This document shows, one piece after another, positions 39,063-47,826 of a stretch of 64,000 bases of DNA (positions within the stretch are counted from its first letter, which is position 1; every line of letters starts with the position of its first letter). The position numbers and the translations under genes were made by a program. The stretch lies in the NCBI GenBank assembly GCA_022750335.1, contig JAKIVX010000001.1:129350-193349 (forward strand). The letters are read 5' to 3'. The stretch comes from Thermoplasmata archaeon. GTDB taxonomy: Archaea; Thermoplasmatota; Thermoplasmata; Lutacidiplasmatales; UBA184. The notes beneath the pieces are model-generated. The model saw only the letters and a list, made by a program, of their open reading frames with translations. It did no database searches and was not told the DNA's origin.

Positions 39063-40537
39063 GTCAGCTCCTTTACGATGGTTTCCACCGACTCGGGTTC
39101 GGGCGGCTCGCCCCACCACACGCGGTACGTCGCCGCCGCCTGGTAGACCAGGAGTCGGCGCCCGTCCTCGTATCGTGCTCCCACGGAACGGGCCAGCTCT
39201 CCCACCTGCGGGTCGTCGGGGGCGTAGACCCAGTCCAGCACGTAGGACTCACCCGAAAGGAAGGACCCCAACGGCAACTCGAACGGACCGTTCGCGGCCC
39301 GGCCGACACTCGTGGCGTTCACGACGAGGGAGGACACACCCTCGGGAAGGGCCGACCGCGCGTCGAACTCCGCGGCGAGAGTCGTGGCCACCGACGGCCT
39401 ACGGGTGAGCACCGTGGCCCGGCTCCCGATCTGCTGCGCCGCCGCGAGCGTTGCTCGGGCCGCGCCGCCACCCCCGAGCACGGTCAGGGCCGTGCCATCC
39501 CAGTCCCCCGCCTCCCGAAGTTCGGTCAACCGACGGACCATCGCCTCGAGGTCGGTGTTGTCGGCCAAGATTCCCCCGTCCCGGAACGATAGGCAGTTGG
39601 CGATGCCCGAGGCGATGGCATCGGCGGAACGTAGGGTCGCCGCCTCGTACGCGAGATGTTTCCAAGGGTGAGTAACGTTGAGGCCGAGGAACCCGTGAGC
39701 CGGTAAGTACTCCAGAGCGCGACGGAACTCCTCCGGCGACGAAAGGTCGATGGGTAGGTAGAGTCCTATCCGATCTTCCCGAGCCATCCAATCGTGGTGG
39801 ATCCGCGGACTCAGCGAGTGCGCGACCGGGTGGCCCACGACGGCGAACAACGGGGCGCCGTCCGCTGAATCGAAACGGGCCATTCGGTCCACCGGGATCT
39901 GCGACGCCTCGACCGTGCCCGGTGCGCCGGCCTCGGGAAGGGAGCAGAATACCCACGGGACGCGAAGCTCTCGGGCGAGGGCCCGGACGAGGGCGCCGGA
40001 AGGACCCGTGGTCATGAGAGCCGGTCGCGGGTCGGGCAAGTGGTCGAGGAGCGGCAGCAGCTCTCCGACGGCGGTCGAGAGGGTCGCGGGAACGACCACC
40101 TTGAGGATCCCTGGGGGCGGCGGGGGTTCGGAGAGCCGCCCCCGGATTTCGTCCATCGGGATTCCCTCAGGAAGATGGGAGGATCGCACGATGTTCCGTC
40201 CGAGGTTCGTGACCCTCTCTTCCAGCCGCCGGTCTCGTGCGACTTCGAGATCGACGAACGCGAACGGCTCGTTCGCGAGGTTCATGAGGAGGGATTCTCG
40301 TTCGCCCGGAGCATCCGGTCCCGAACCTCCTTCTGCTCGGGAGCGGAGCGTGGCGACCAGAGGGAGATCCGACGGGAAGAGCTGGTGGACGTGCTCCTGT
40401 TCCGCCGGAGACCAGCGATCCAAGCGAAGTTCGGCAAGGTCGCCTCCCGCGGCCCGGGCCGCCCCGACCTGGCGCGCCGCCTCGGCGATCGTTCGGGCAG
40501 GAAGGGAGACCACGAGCTTCGGGCGGAAGTCGCTCAT
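39050..40537 (-). CDS. Bifunctional 3-dehydroquinate dehydratase / shikimate dehydrogenase (AroD-AroE fusion)
   Basis: N-terminal type I DHQ dehydratase-like domain (ELRLDRW, LKVVVPA); C-terminal GHPVAHSLSPRIH, LNVTHPWK, VLGGGGAARA, VVNATSVG. Confidence 0.92.
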   Translation of the reverse strand: MSDFRPKLVVSLPARTIAEAARQVGAARAAGGDLAELRLDRWSPAEQEHVHQLFPSDLPLVATLRSRAEGGSGPDAPGERESLLMNLANEPFAFVDLEVARDRRLEERVTNLGRNIVRSSHLPEGIPMDEIRGRLSEPPPPPGILKVVVPATLSTAVGELLPLLDHLPDPRPALMTTGPSGALVRALARELRVPWVFCSLPEAGAPGTVEASQIPVDRMARFDSADGAPLFAVVGHPVAHSLSPRIHHDWMAREDRIGLYLPIDLSSPEEFRRALEYLPAHGFLGLNVTHPWKHLAYEAATLRSADAIASGIANCLSFRDGGILADNTDLEAMVRRLTELREAGDWDGTALTVLGGGGAARATLAAAQQIGSRATVLTRRPSVATTLAAEFDARSALPEGVSSLVVNATSVGRAANGPFELPLGSFLSGESYVLDWVYAPDDPQVGELARSVGARYEDGRRLLVYQAAATYRVWWGEPPEPESVETIVKELTCGA

Positions 40538-41559
40538 CGTTCCTCGATCGTCTCCGACACCGCTAGACCGAGGTGACGGGCCGGGGGAAGGCGGACCCCC
40601 TGGACGACAGCCCCGGCCCGGATTTCAGTCGTCGGGATGCGGCCTCCGTCGCTCGTGATACGGACCGATTCGGCTTCCTGAGCGAAGAGCGTGCGGATCG
40701 CCCCGTGATCCTCGGCCGAGAGGAGAACGAGCGGCCGGCGTTCGATCTTGATCCGACCGACCCGAACCGAACGAGCGGTTCCGTCCGAGGTCGCAACGAG
40801 CACCGCGTCCCCGGGCGCGAGCTCCGACAGATACCGGGTGGTCCCGTCCGCGAGAAGGATGTAGGAGTGGGCCGCCCCTGCATTGACGCGAAACGGTCGG
40901 GGCCGGCTGAAGGCCGACCCTTCGGCTTCGCTCGCGACGTGAAACAGGAACGCCGCGGCGCTTCCGACCAGCATGCCCTCGGCCGGCGTCAAGAGCGAGG
41001 TCGTGTCGACGATCACCCGGTCCCCGACACCGGCGGGGCCGACCGAGCGGAGCGGCAGTCGGGTCCACTCGAGGTCGGAAGGGAGCGGACCCTCCACCAG
41101 GGCTTCCAATCGGTCCACGTCCTCGGGGCGCCGCACATCGACGATCACGAGATCGGCTCCGTGCTCCAGGGCGCCGAGCGCCCCGGGGACCTCCTCCGGG
41201 GTCCGGGCGATCGTCCAGAGGTGGAAGCGACGGCCGCGGGCGGCGACCGCGTTCTCGAGCGGGATCAAGCGGTCGAGCGGCCATTCGATCGCGAGCGTGG
41301 AGTCCGCCGGCGCGAGGCGGAGCAACTCCGCGAGCGAGTCGAGAGTTTCGACCCGATGAACCGGGATGGCCGAACCGGAGGGGGGATGCAATAAGCCACC
41401 TTCCTCGCGGATGTCCATTTCGTCCGCCGACACGTTCGGGAGGTCCGTGGGGAGTAGGACGAAGGTGCGGAACCCGCGTTGACGGGCGCGCGCCCGGATC
41501 GCCTGACGCGTCGCCGCGCCCTCCCCCCGCGGACGAATGGCAACGCGGTCCCGTGACAC
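40534..41559 (-). CDS. 3-dehydroquinate synthase II (archaeal, ADH-dependent)
   Basis: TSLLTPAEGMLVGS, RPRPFRVNAGAAHSYILLADGTTRYLSELAPGD; GTG start. Confidence 0.92.
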   Translation of the reverse strand: MSRDRVAIRPRGEGAATRQAIRARARQRGFRTFVLLPTDLPNVSADEMDIREEGGLLHPPSGSAIPVHRVETLDSLAELLRLAPADSTLAIEWPLDRLIPLENAVAARGRRFHLWTIARTPEEVPGALGALEHGADLVIVDVRRPEDVDRLEALVEGPLPSDLEWTRLPLRSVGPAGVGDRVIVDTTSLLTPAEGMLVGSAAAFLFHVASEAEGSAFSRPRPFRVNAGAAHSYILLADGTTRYLSELAPGDAVLVATSDGTARSVRVGRIKIERRPLVLLSAEDHGAIRTLFAQEAESVRITSDGGRIPTTEIRAGAVVQGVRLPPARHLGLAVSETIEER

Positions 41560-41570
41560 GTGCGATGCTC

Positions 41571-42323
41571 CTACGATGCCCCGTGGAGGATCGCGGCGAT
41601 CCGCCGGGCCAGCGGGGCTACCGGGCGACGTTGGAACAAGTTTCGACCGATGCAGATCCCCGCCCCACCTGCCTGGACGCTCTCTTCCACGAGGCGAAGG
41701 AAGGAGGCTTCGGGCTCGACCCGCACCCCGCCACCGATCAGGAGTGGAACGGGAGTCGTGCGGCAGAGGCGTCGAAACTCGTCAAGGGAGCCGGGGTAGC
41801 TGGTCTTCACGATGTCGGCCCCCAGGTCGGCCGCGGCCCGTGCGGCGTGGCGGAGTTCGTCTGGGCTCCCTCCGCCTTCCTTCTTTACGTAGGCCATGCA
41901 CAACAGAGGAAGGCCGAGTTGGCGGCATTGATCGGCCGCGACTCCCAGGTCGGTCAGCATGTCCGGCTCCTCGGGAATTCCAAAATTGACCTGGACGGAG
42001 AGCAGGTCGGCGCCGAGGCTGACGGCTTCGGACGCGCTAGCGACCAACACTTTCCGATTCGCCGAGGGGCCTAGGCTCGTGGACGCCGAAACGTGGATGC
42101 CGAGGCGGACCTCCGGGTCCAGGACAGGGGCGAGTTCCCGCACGGCGCCCTTCGTCACGATGAGCAGGTCGACGCCCCCATCCTCGAGCTCGCGGGCGAG
42201 GGGCGCGAGCTCTTCGAGGCCGTCGATCGGTCCCATGGACACCGCGTGGTCGAGCGGGACCGAGAAGAGCCGTCGGGCCGGGTTCGGGAACAGGCGGCGC
42301 ATTCGGATCGACTTTCCGTACAT
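41571..42323 (-). CDS. 2-amino-3,7-dideoxy-D-threo-hept-6-ulosonate synthase (ADH synthase)
   Basis: Class I aldolase-like: FSVPLDHAVSMGPIDGL, GADIVKTSYPG, LIGGGVR; first structural gene of the array; SD GGAGG 7 nt upstream of ATG. Confidence 0.92.
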   Translation of the reverse strand: MYGKSIRMRRLFPNPARRLFSVPLDHAVSMGPIDGLEELAPLARELEDGGVDLLIVTKGAVRELAPVLDPEVRLGIHVSASTSLGPSANRKVLVASASEAVSLGADLLSVQVNFGIPEEPDMLTDLGVAADQCRQLGLPLLCMAYVKKEGGGSPDELRHAARAAADLGADIVKTSYPGSLDEFRRLCRTTPVPLLIGGGVRVEPEASFLRLVEESVQAGGAGICIGRNLFQRRPVAPLARRIAAILHGAS

Positions 42324-42330
42324 TCTTTTT

Positions 42331-42335
42331 CCTCC
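42331..42335 (-). promoter_or_regulatory. Shine-Dalgarno GGAGG of ADH synthase
   Basis: Minus strand reads ...acaacGGAGGaaaaagaATGTACGGAAAG. Confidence 0.8.
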
Positions 42336-42401
42336 GTTGTTTCCGTTCAGAGGAAGACGCTAGGAGGGTCGAGCCCGGAAGCGTGCAGGGCACGTCGGGA
42401 T

Positions 42402-42418
42402 GGCGCCCTCCCGGCGCC
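42402..42418 (-). promoter_or_regulatory. GGCGCC-GGGAG-GGCGCC hairpin in the aro/trp leader
   Basis: Perfect inverted repeat on the minus strand between the leader ORF stop and the first structural gene. Confidence 0.6.
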
Positions 42419-42424
42419 TCCCGT

Positions 42425-42493
42425 TCACCAGAGCCAGGCGCTGACGGCCGACCGGCCCAGCGGTAACCGAGGGCCCCGGACCGACTCCGTCAT
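42425..42493 (-). CDS. Candidate 22-aa leader peptide MTESVRGPRLPLGRSAVSAWLW* (below the ORF-track size cut-off)
   Basis: ATG at 42493, TGA at 42427..42425, two Trp codons in the last three sense codons; TATA-like CTAAATAG centred about 26 nt upstream. Confidence 0.6.
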   Translation of the reverse strand: MTESVRGPRLPLGRSAVSAWLW

Positions 42494-42514
42494 CTCCGTT
42501 GTGAACCTCCGGGA

Positions 42515-42524
42515 CCTATTTAGA
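42515..42524 (-). promoter_or_regulatory. TATA-like box for the aro/trp array
   Basis: Minus strand TCTAAATAGG; spacing to leader ATG fits leaderless initiation; overlaps stop codon of the upstream gene. Confidence 0.55.
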
Positions 42525-43256
42525 CTTGAGCGGCGGGCTCGATCGGTTGGCCTCGGCGAGGACCCCGTCGACCAACATCGCATGGATCGCGAACCCGCGC
42601 ATCATCTGGTCCCACATCAGTTTGCGCACTTCGGGCGTCGTCGCAAAGTGCGCGACGATCTGTCCGATCCACTCGCTGTGCTCGACGTCCGCCACGACGT
42701 GGAGTTTGTAGTACTCGAGATGCGCGTCGTCCACGTGGTAGTGCGTCTGGAACGCAGGTAGGAGGCGGGCGCAGAGCGGGACGTTCGGCGGTTCGGAAGA
42801 ACCGGCGGCGGAAACGTAGAACGGCTGGTTCCGATTGGTGTAGAGGAAATCGTCGATCGCGACCATCGTGTTGGGGAGGAGGGGAGCCGACTGGACCTCG
42901 GCCCTCGGAACCCCCATTCCTTCGCAAAACCGGATCCAGAGTTCCGGATGTCCGGGCTCCTTTCCCTTCGGGTCGCCCGCCTCTTCCAGCAGTTGATCCA
43001 GGATCATGCGTCGGAACCGGTCGTGAACCGGCTCCCAGGAGCAGTTGGCGAACCGCTCGGCCATCGCGATCGGGACGGACGCCAGCCACGGGTAGAACTG
43101 CTTGACCCAGGCCTGGACGAGGGGTCGGGGCGCCTCGCCGCGTTCCACGGACGCGAAGAAGGGATGGGTCGCGAACGGGTGATGGGCGAGCTTGTACCGC
43201 GTCAGCTCGTCCCGGAACTTCTCCCCTTCGAAACGGTCCCACGGCGCCTCCACCAT
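42516..43256 (-). CDS. PqqC/TENA-like iron-containing redox enzyme family protein
   Basis: All-helical haem-oxygenase-like sequence: FYPWLASVPIAMAERF, LLEEAGDPKGKEPGHPELW, HYHVDDAHLEYYKLHVV. Confidence 0.7.
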   Translation of the reverse strand: MVEAPWDRFEGEKFRDELTRYKLAHHPFATHPFFASVERGEAPRPLVQAWVKQFYPWLASVPIAMAERFANCSWEPVHDRFRRMILDQLLEEAGDPKGKEPGHPELWIRFCEGMGVPRAEVQSAPLLPNTMVAIDDFLYTNRNQPFYVSAAGSSEPPNVPLCARLLPAFQTHYHVDDAHLEYYKLHVVADVEHSEWIGQIVAHFATTPEVRKLMWDQMMRGFAIHAMLVDGVLAEANRSSPPLKSK

Positions 43257-43342
43257 GGCCGAAGGAGCGGGCCGGTCTATTTGGTCCCCGAGGTTTCGCC
43301 CTGAACCCCCCGAGTTATGGATTCCGGACGCGGTGAACGGGG

Positions 43343-44659
43343 GTGCCCGGCCCCTCTCGTCCCGATCCCATCGTTCCCCCGTTCGGACCGCTGGCGGGCC
43401 TGCGGGTCCTCGACTCGGCCCGGTTCGTCGCGGGCCCCTGGGCCGCCACGTATCTCGGTGAGTTCGGAGCCAGGGTCGTCCACGTCGAGGGACCCCCGTT
43501 CCAGCCGCCGTACGCCGACGCGACCCGGAGCCTGCGCCCGTTGGTTTCGGGGAGCGATCCTGTGGACCAAGTCTCCGAGTCGTGGGTGCAGTACTCCCGC
43601 AACAAACTCTCGGTCGGGGTCGACTTTCGCTCGCCGCAGGGTCGGGAAGTCTTCCTGGACCTCGTCCGGGCTTCGGATATCTGGGTCGAGTCCTCCCGAC
43701 CCGGAACGTACGACCGGCTCGGTCTTTCGGACGCCGATATGTGGTTGGCGAATCCCCGGTTGACGATCGTTCATGTGTCCGGGGCCGGCCAGAACGGGGA
43801 GCCGGCCCGCGTGCGGGCTCCGTCCTACGACCTCACCGCGCAGGCGTACAGCGGCTTCCTCTCTCTGCAGGGTTCCCCCGAGCCGGAGCCGCCGATGCGG
43901 GCCGGTACGGCGTTGAACGACACGGTCACGGGCTTGGCCGCGGCGATGGGGGGACTCATGGGATATTTCAGCGCCCAACAGACCGGCCGCGGTCAGTCGG
44001 TCGACGTGGCCCAGTACGAGATCTTCTTCGTCCTCCTCGAGAACCTCGCGCTCGACTACTTCCTTCGCGGGGTGGTTCGTGGACGGCACGGCGTGGGCCA
44101 TCCCCGGCTGCACCCGTACGACGTCCAACGGGCCGCCGACGGTTGGGTCGTCGTCGCGGCCCCCACACCGGACTCTTGGGCGGGAGTGCGCGACCTGATC
44201 GGATTCACGGACGCGGCGTACGACGACCGCGACTACCGGCTGAGCCATCGGGAACCGGTCGATCGGGCGATCGCTGAGTTTTGTCGAACTCGGTCGCGCG
44301 AGGAGCTCGAACGACTCGGACGAGAACACGATATCGCGATCACCCGCGTCATGGACATCCAGGACATCGCGCACGATCCTCACTACGCGGCGCGCGGCAT
44401 GTTCCTCGAATGGGAGGACCCGGTGGCCGGACGCGTGAAGGGGGCCGGGGTCGCCCCCCGATTCTCCGCCACTCCCGGGGGCGTGTGGCGGGGAGCGCCC
44501 TGGCTCGGCCAGGACAACGAGCGAGTCCTCTCCGAGATCCTCCATTATTCTCCCGAACGGATCTCCGAGCTCGAACGGGCCGGGGTCATCGGAGCCCATC
44601 CCCCCAACGGTCCGCCGCGCCGGGAACCCGCCTTCTACCGCCGGGAGTTGGGGGAGTAG
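43343..44659 (+). CDS. CaiB/BaiF-type (family III) CoA-transferase
   Basis: GLRVLDSARFVAGPWAATYLGEFGARVVHVEGP, RNKLSVGVDFRSPQG. Confidence 0.9.
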   Translation: MPGPSRPDPIVPPFGPLAGLRVLDSARFVAGPWAATYLGEFGARVVHVEGPPFQPPYADATRSLRPLVSGSDPVDQVSESWVQYSRNKLSVGVDFRSPQGREVFLDLVRASDIWVESSRPGTYDRLGLSDADMWLANPRLTIVHVSGAGQNGEPARVRAPSYDLTAQAYSGFLSLQGSPEPEPPMRAGTALNDTVTGLAAAMGGLMGYFSAQQTGRGQSVDVAQYEIFFVLLENLALDYFLRGVVRGRHGVGHPRLHPYDVQRAADGWVVVAAPTPDSWAGVRDLIGFTDAAYDDRDYRLSHREPVDRAIAEFCRTRSREELERLGREHDIAITRVMDIQDIAHDPHYAARGMFLEWEDPVAGRVKGAGVAPRFSATPGGVWRGAPWLGQDNERVLSEILHYSPERISELERAGVIGAHPPNGPPRREPAFYRRELGE

Positions 44660-45811
44660 ATGTCCGAGCCCTACGAACTGCCGCCCGACCCCCTGGCCGG
44701 CGAGTTGGACGCCTTCATCGAATCGCATGAACTGAGCGCCCGCGGCCGACTGCTGGATCGGGAGCCGGCGTTTCCGCGGCGCGAATTCGAGTCGATGGGT
44801 GCGGCGGGCTGGCTGGGATTGACGACTCCCGTCTCGTTCGGGGGACGCGGACTCTCGATCGCGCGGGCCGGCGTGCTGTTGCACCGGCTCGCCTTCCGCT
44901 CGGGAACCACCTTCGCCAAACTCTCCCTCCAGCCGGAATTCGCCTCCGTCCTTCACGAGGTCGGCTCCGAGGCGCTCCTCGACACATGGTATCGTCCGCT
45001 CGTGGCCGGTCGCCGTCTCGTGGGCAATCAGATCACGGAGCCGGGAGCCGGCTCGGACGCCCAGGCCCTCCAACTCGCGGCCCGGCGCGACCCGACCGGT
45101 TACTCGCTGTCCGGCGAAAAGACCGAGGTCGCCTTCGCGACGGAGGCGGATGCGGCGCTCGTCTACGGGCGGGTCGAGGGAGGGGAGACGGACGGAGTGA
45201 CCGCCTTCCTGGTCCCCCAGGAGGGCTCCGGAATCCTGCGCCAGGTCGTGGGAACCGACCTCGGAGAACGGTGGCAACGTCGCGGGTCGGTGACCTACCG
45301 CCATGTTCATGTGCCACTGGAATCGCGACTGGGCGAGGAGGGCGAGGGTTTCTCCTACGTGCGCGCCGAGCTCACCCGGGAACGGGCCCTTCTGGCGGCC
45401 GTCTACCTCGGGGTCGCCCGCGCCTCGTGGGTGGACACGGTGAAGCATGTGGGCCGGCGGATGGCCTTCGGACGACCGCTCTCGGCCAACCAGGCCGTGG
45501 CCTTTCCGCTGGTGGACGACGAGGGGGACCTCGCCGCGGGTTGGTTGTACGTCCGTCAAGTTCTCGAGCGGCTCGACCGCGCGGAGGAGGTCGACGCCGA
45601 GGCCGCTCTCGCGAAATCGATCGCGACGCGGGTCTCTCTCCAGGCGCTCGATCACGCGATCCAGTTTCACGGGGGGCGGGGCTATTCGAATGAGCTGCCC
45701 TTCGAACAGCGATGGCGGGACGTCCGCAGTGGGTCGATCGCCCACGGGTCTTCCGAGATCATGCACCTGGTGGCGGCCCGCCGACTCTGGTCTCGGCGCC
45801 CGGCGTCCTAG
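44660..45811 (+). CDS. Acyl-CoA dehydrogenase family protein
   Basis: QITEPGAGSDAQAL, GERWQRRGSVTYRHVHVPLESRLGEEGEGF, QFHGGRGYSNELPFEQRWRDVRSGSIAHGSSEI. Confidence 0.93.
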   Translation: MSEPYELPPDPLAGELDAFIESHELSARGRLLDREPAFPRREFESMGAAGWLGLTTPVSFGGRGLSIARAGVLLHRLAFRSGTTFAKLSLQPEFASVLHEVGSEALLDTWYRPLVAGRRLVGNQITEPGAGSDAQALQLAARRDPTGYSLSGEKTEVAFATEADAALVYGRVEGGETDGVTAFLVPQEGSGILRQVVGTDLGERWQRRGSVTYRHVHVPLESRLGEEGEGFSYVRAELTRERALLAAVYLGVARASWVDTVKHVGRRMAFGRPLSANQAVAFPLVDDEGDLAAGWLYVRQVLERLDRAEEVDAEAALAKSIATRVSLQALDHAIQFHGGRGYSNELPFEQRWRDVRSGSIAHGSSEIMHLVAARRLWSRRPAS

Positions 45812-45861
45812 GCACCGTTATTCCGCGAGCGAGCCTCGCCCCCGGGCCCCGGGAGATTGGA

Positions 45862-46476
45862 ATGGAGGACGGTCGGGAAGATGACGGGACGGCCGCGATC
45901 GTCGTCTCCCTCAACCGAGCCCTTCCCCGCGAGGTGGGGTGGCGGGGCCGAACGGTCCGAACGGGATTCTTCAAGGCCCCCCAGAAGGGGCCAGTCGTGG
46001 TCGGACTTGAGGGACTTGAAGGAGACGCATCGGCCGACACGCAGGCGCACGGCGGGCCGCGGCAAGCGGTGTACGCCTATCCCGCCGAGCACTATGCATT
46101 CTGGGCGGACCAGTTGCCCGATGCGAAGCTCCCCTGGGGCAGTTTCGGCGAGAACCTCACGCTCCGCGGTCTCACCGAGGGCCGAGTTTCCGAGGGGGAC
46201 TTCCTCGAGGGGAGCGAGGTCACACTCGAAGTGACCCATCCCCGCACGCCGTGCTACAAAATGAACCTCCGTTTCGAGAGGGAAGACATGGTCCGGCGAT
46301 TCGCGGCGGCCGGTCGTTCCGGTTACTACTTGGCCGTTCGGCAAGCCGGCCGCCTCCACGTCGGGGAACGCTTGATACACCGGCCGGTTCCGGGCCGAGG
46401 ACCTTCGGTGGCGGAGGTCTATCGGGCGCGCATGCACCTCCCCCCACGCCTCGAAGCCGAATTCGGGGACGAATAG
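45862..46476 (+). CDS. MOSC domain protein
   Basis: GDASADTQAHGGPRQAVYAYPAEHYAFW, GSFGENLTLRG, HPRTPCYKMNLRF. Confidence 0.88.
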   Translation: MEDGREDDGTAAIVVSLNRALPREVGWRGRTVRTGFFKAPQKGPVVVGLEGLEGDASADTQAHGGPRQAVYAYPAEHYAFWADQLPDAKLPWGSFGENLTLRGLTEGRVSEGDFLEGSEVTLEVTHPRTPCYKMNLRFEREDMVRRFAAAGRSGYYLAVRQAGRLHVGERLIHRPVPGRGPSVAEVYRARMHLPPRLEAEFGDE

Positions 46477-46622
46477 GAAGAGAACTGCCGGTGCCGACTG
46501 GGGGCGGCCGGCCCGCTTAACTCGATGCCCTTCCCCTGGTCAGATCGCGCTGAATAGGGCCTCCGGGCCAGCGACCGACCGAGGGGGAAGGGGCTTAACC
46601 CCCGGTGGCTCGGGGAAATGCC

Positions 46623-46910
46623 ATGCCAGGCATTGCAACCCTCCGCGCGAACCAGAACGCCACGTTCCTAGCGACGATCACCGCCATCTCCGCTCCACGA
46701 GAGGTCACGACCTCGCGGGGAGCCTCTCAGGTCGCGGACGCGACGCTGCAGGACGAGACCGGCACGACCACCCTCACCCTATGGGGCGAAGACATCCAAC
46801 GCTATTCCGTGGGTCAGAAAGTTCAGATCACCGACGGATGGGTCAAGGACTTCCGTGGGAAGCTCCAGGTATCGATGGGCCGCTCGGGCAAGATCGCCGT
46901 CGTCCCGTAA
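46623..46910 (+). CDS. Small OB-fold nucleic-acid-binding protein (RPA/SSB-like)
   Basis: ATLQDETGTTTLTLWGEDIQRYSVGQKVQITDGWVKDFRGKLQVS. Confidence 0.8.
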   Translation: MPGIATLRANQNATFLATITAISAPREVTTSRGASQVADATLQDETGTTTLTLWGEDIQRYSVGQKVQITDGWVKDFRGKLQVSMGRSGKIAVVP

Positions 46911-46934
46911 CGGGGCTGTTTCCACACCTCGCCC

Positions 46935-47723
46935 TCACGGGTGGACGGCCGGCGGGGAGGCGCTCCCCGCGAGCACCCACCCCCGGATCCCGCTGAGCGC
47001 TACGAACCCTAGCCGCTCGAGGATCGGCCGGCTCGTCTCCCGAGCGTCGACGGTCAGATACCGGTAACCGTGTTCGAGGGCGAATTCCGCGCGCGCCCGG
47101 ACGAGAGAGCGGTACACTCCCTTGTGTCGCGCGTCCGGGACCGTACCTCCGCCCCAGAGGCTAGCGAAGGACCGACCCGGGGGGAGTTCGAGCCTCCCAG
47201 CGGCGACCGGCCGGCCACCGATATACGCTACGAACAGACGAGCCGTCGGGTCCGAGAGGCGGTCCCGGAACGTCAGCAGCGTCTCCGATCCGGACGGACC
47301 GAACGCGGCGGCGCTCACCGAGAGAGCGTCGGCGAACCGGATGGAATCATTCACCTCGCGTACGGTCACTGCTTCGGAGACCTCTCCCATTCCCCACGGC
47401 GTCCGGAGGTCGAGTACGACCAGCGTCTCGGGTTCGTCGGGGAGGAACCCTTCTCGCTCCAACAGCTCCGGAAGTTCGGGAGGTAGGTCGTGCGCGTAGA
47501 CCTTCCATTCGACAATCCGGCCGGTGCGGCGAGCTCGCTCGGCTTCGGCCTTCACGACAGCAGGGGCCATCCCCGACGGGAATTGCGCGTAAAGGATCGT
47601 ATCCTGGAGTCCTCGTTCTCGGACCAAGGATGGGGACCGGTCGAACTCCGCGCCCGAGGTTGGGGGAGGGTCAGCCCTCATTTCTCGGTCATACAGGGCC
47701 CTGAGCGCGGCTCGATCGATCAC
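46935..47723 (-). CDS. GNAT family N-acetyltransferase
   Basis: GTVPDARHKGVYRSLVRARAEFALEHGYRYLTVDARETSRPILERLGF. Confidence 0.8.
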   Translation of the reverse strand: MIDRAALRALYDREMRADPPPTSGAEFDRSPSLVRERGLQDTILYAQFPSGMAPAVVKAEAERARRTGRIVEWKVYAHDLPPELPELLEREGFLPDEPETLVVLDLRTPWGMGEVSEAVTVREVNDSIRFADALSVSAAAFGPSGSETLLTFRDRLSDPTARLFVAYIGGRPVAAGRLELPPGRSFASLWGGGTVPDARHKGVYRSLVRARAEFALEHGYRYLTVDARETSRPILERLGFVALSGIRGWVLAGSASPPAVHP

Positions 47724-47826
47724 GCGCCGGGGCGATCGCCCCTCAGGGATAAACTTCCTTCGCGCCTACGCGGCCCAATTCCTCGACCCGAGCCTCCCGG
47801 CACCGGGCGGCCCACAAGTCGAGAAT

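Noticed and set aside
42402-42418. Leader hairpin as an intrinsic transcription terminator
   Set aside because: No T-rich tract follows it on the minus strand; SD masking fits the sequence better.
43277-45766. 829-aa minus-strand ORF opposite the CoA-transferase and acyl-CoA dehydrogenase genes
   Set aside because: Antisense shadow of two well-supported genes in high-GC DNA; composition (Arg/Gly/His-rich) is not protein-like.
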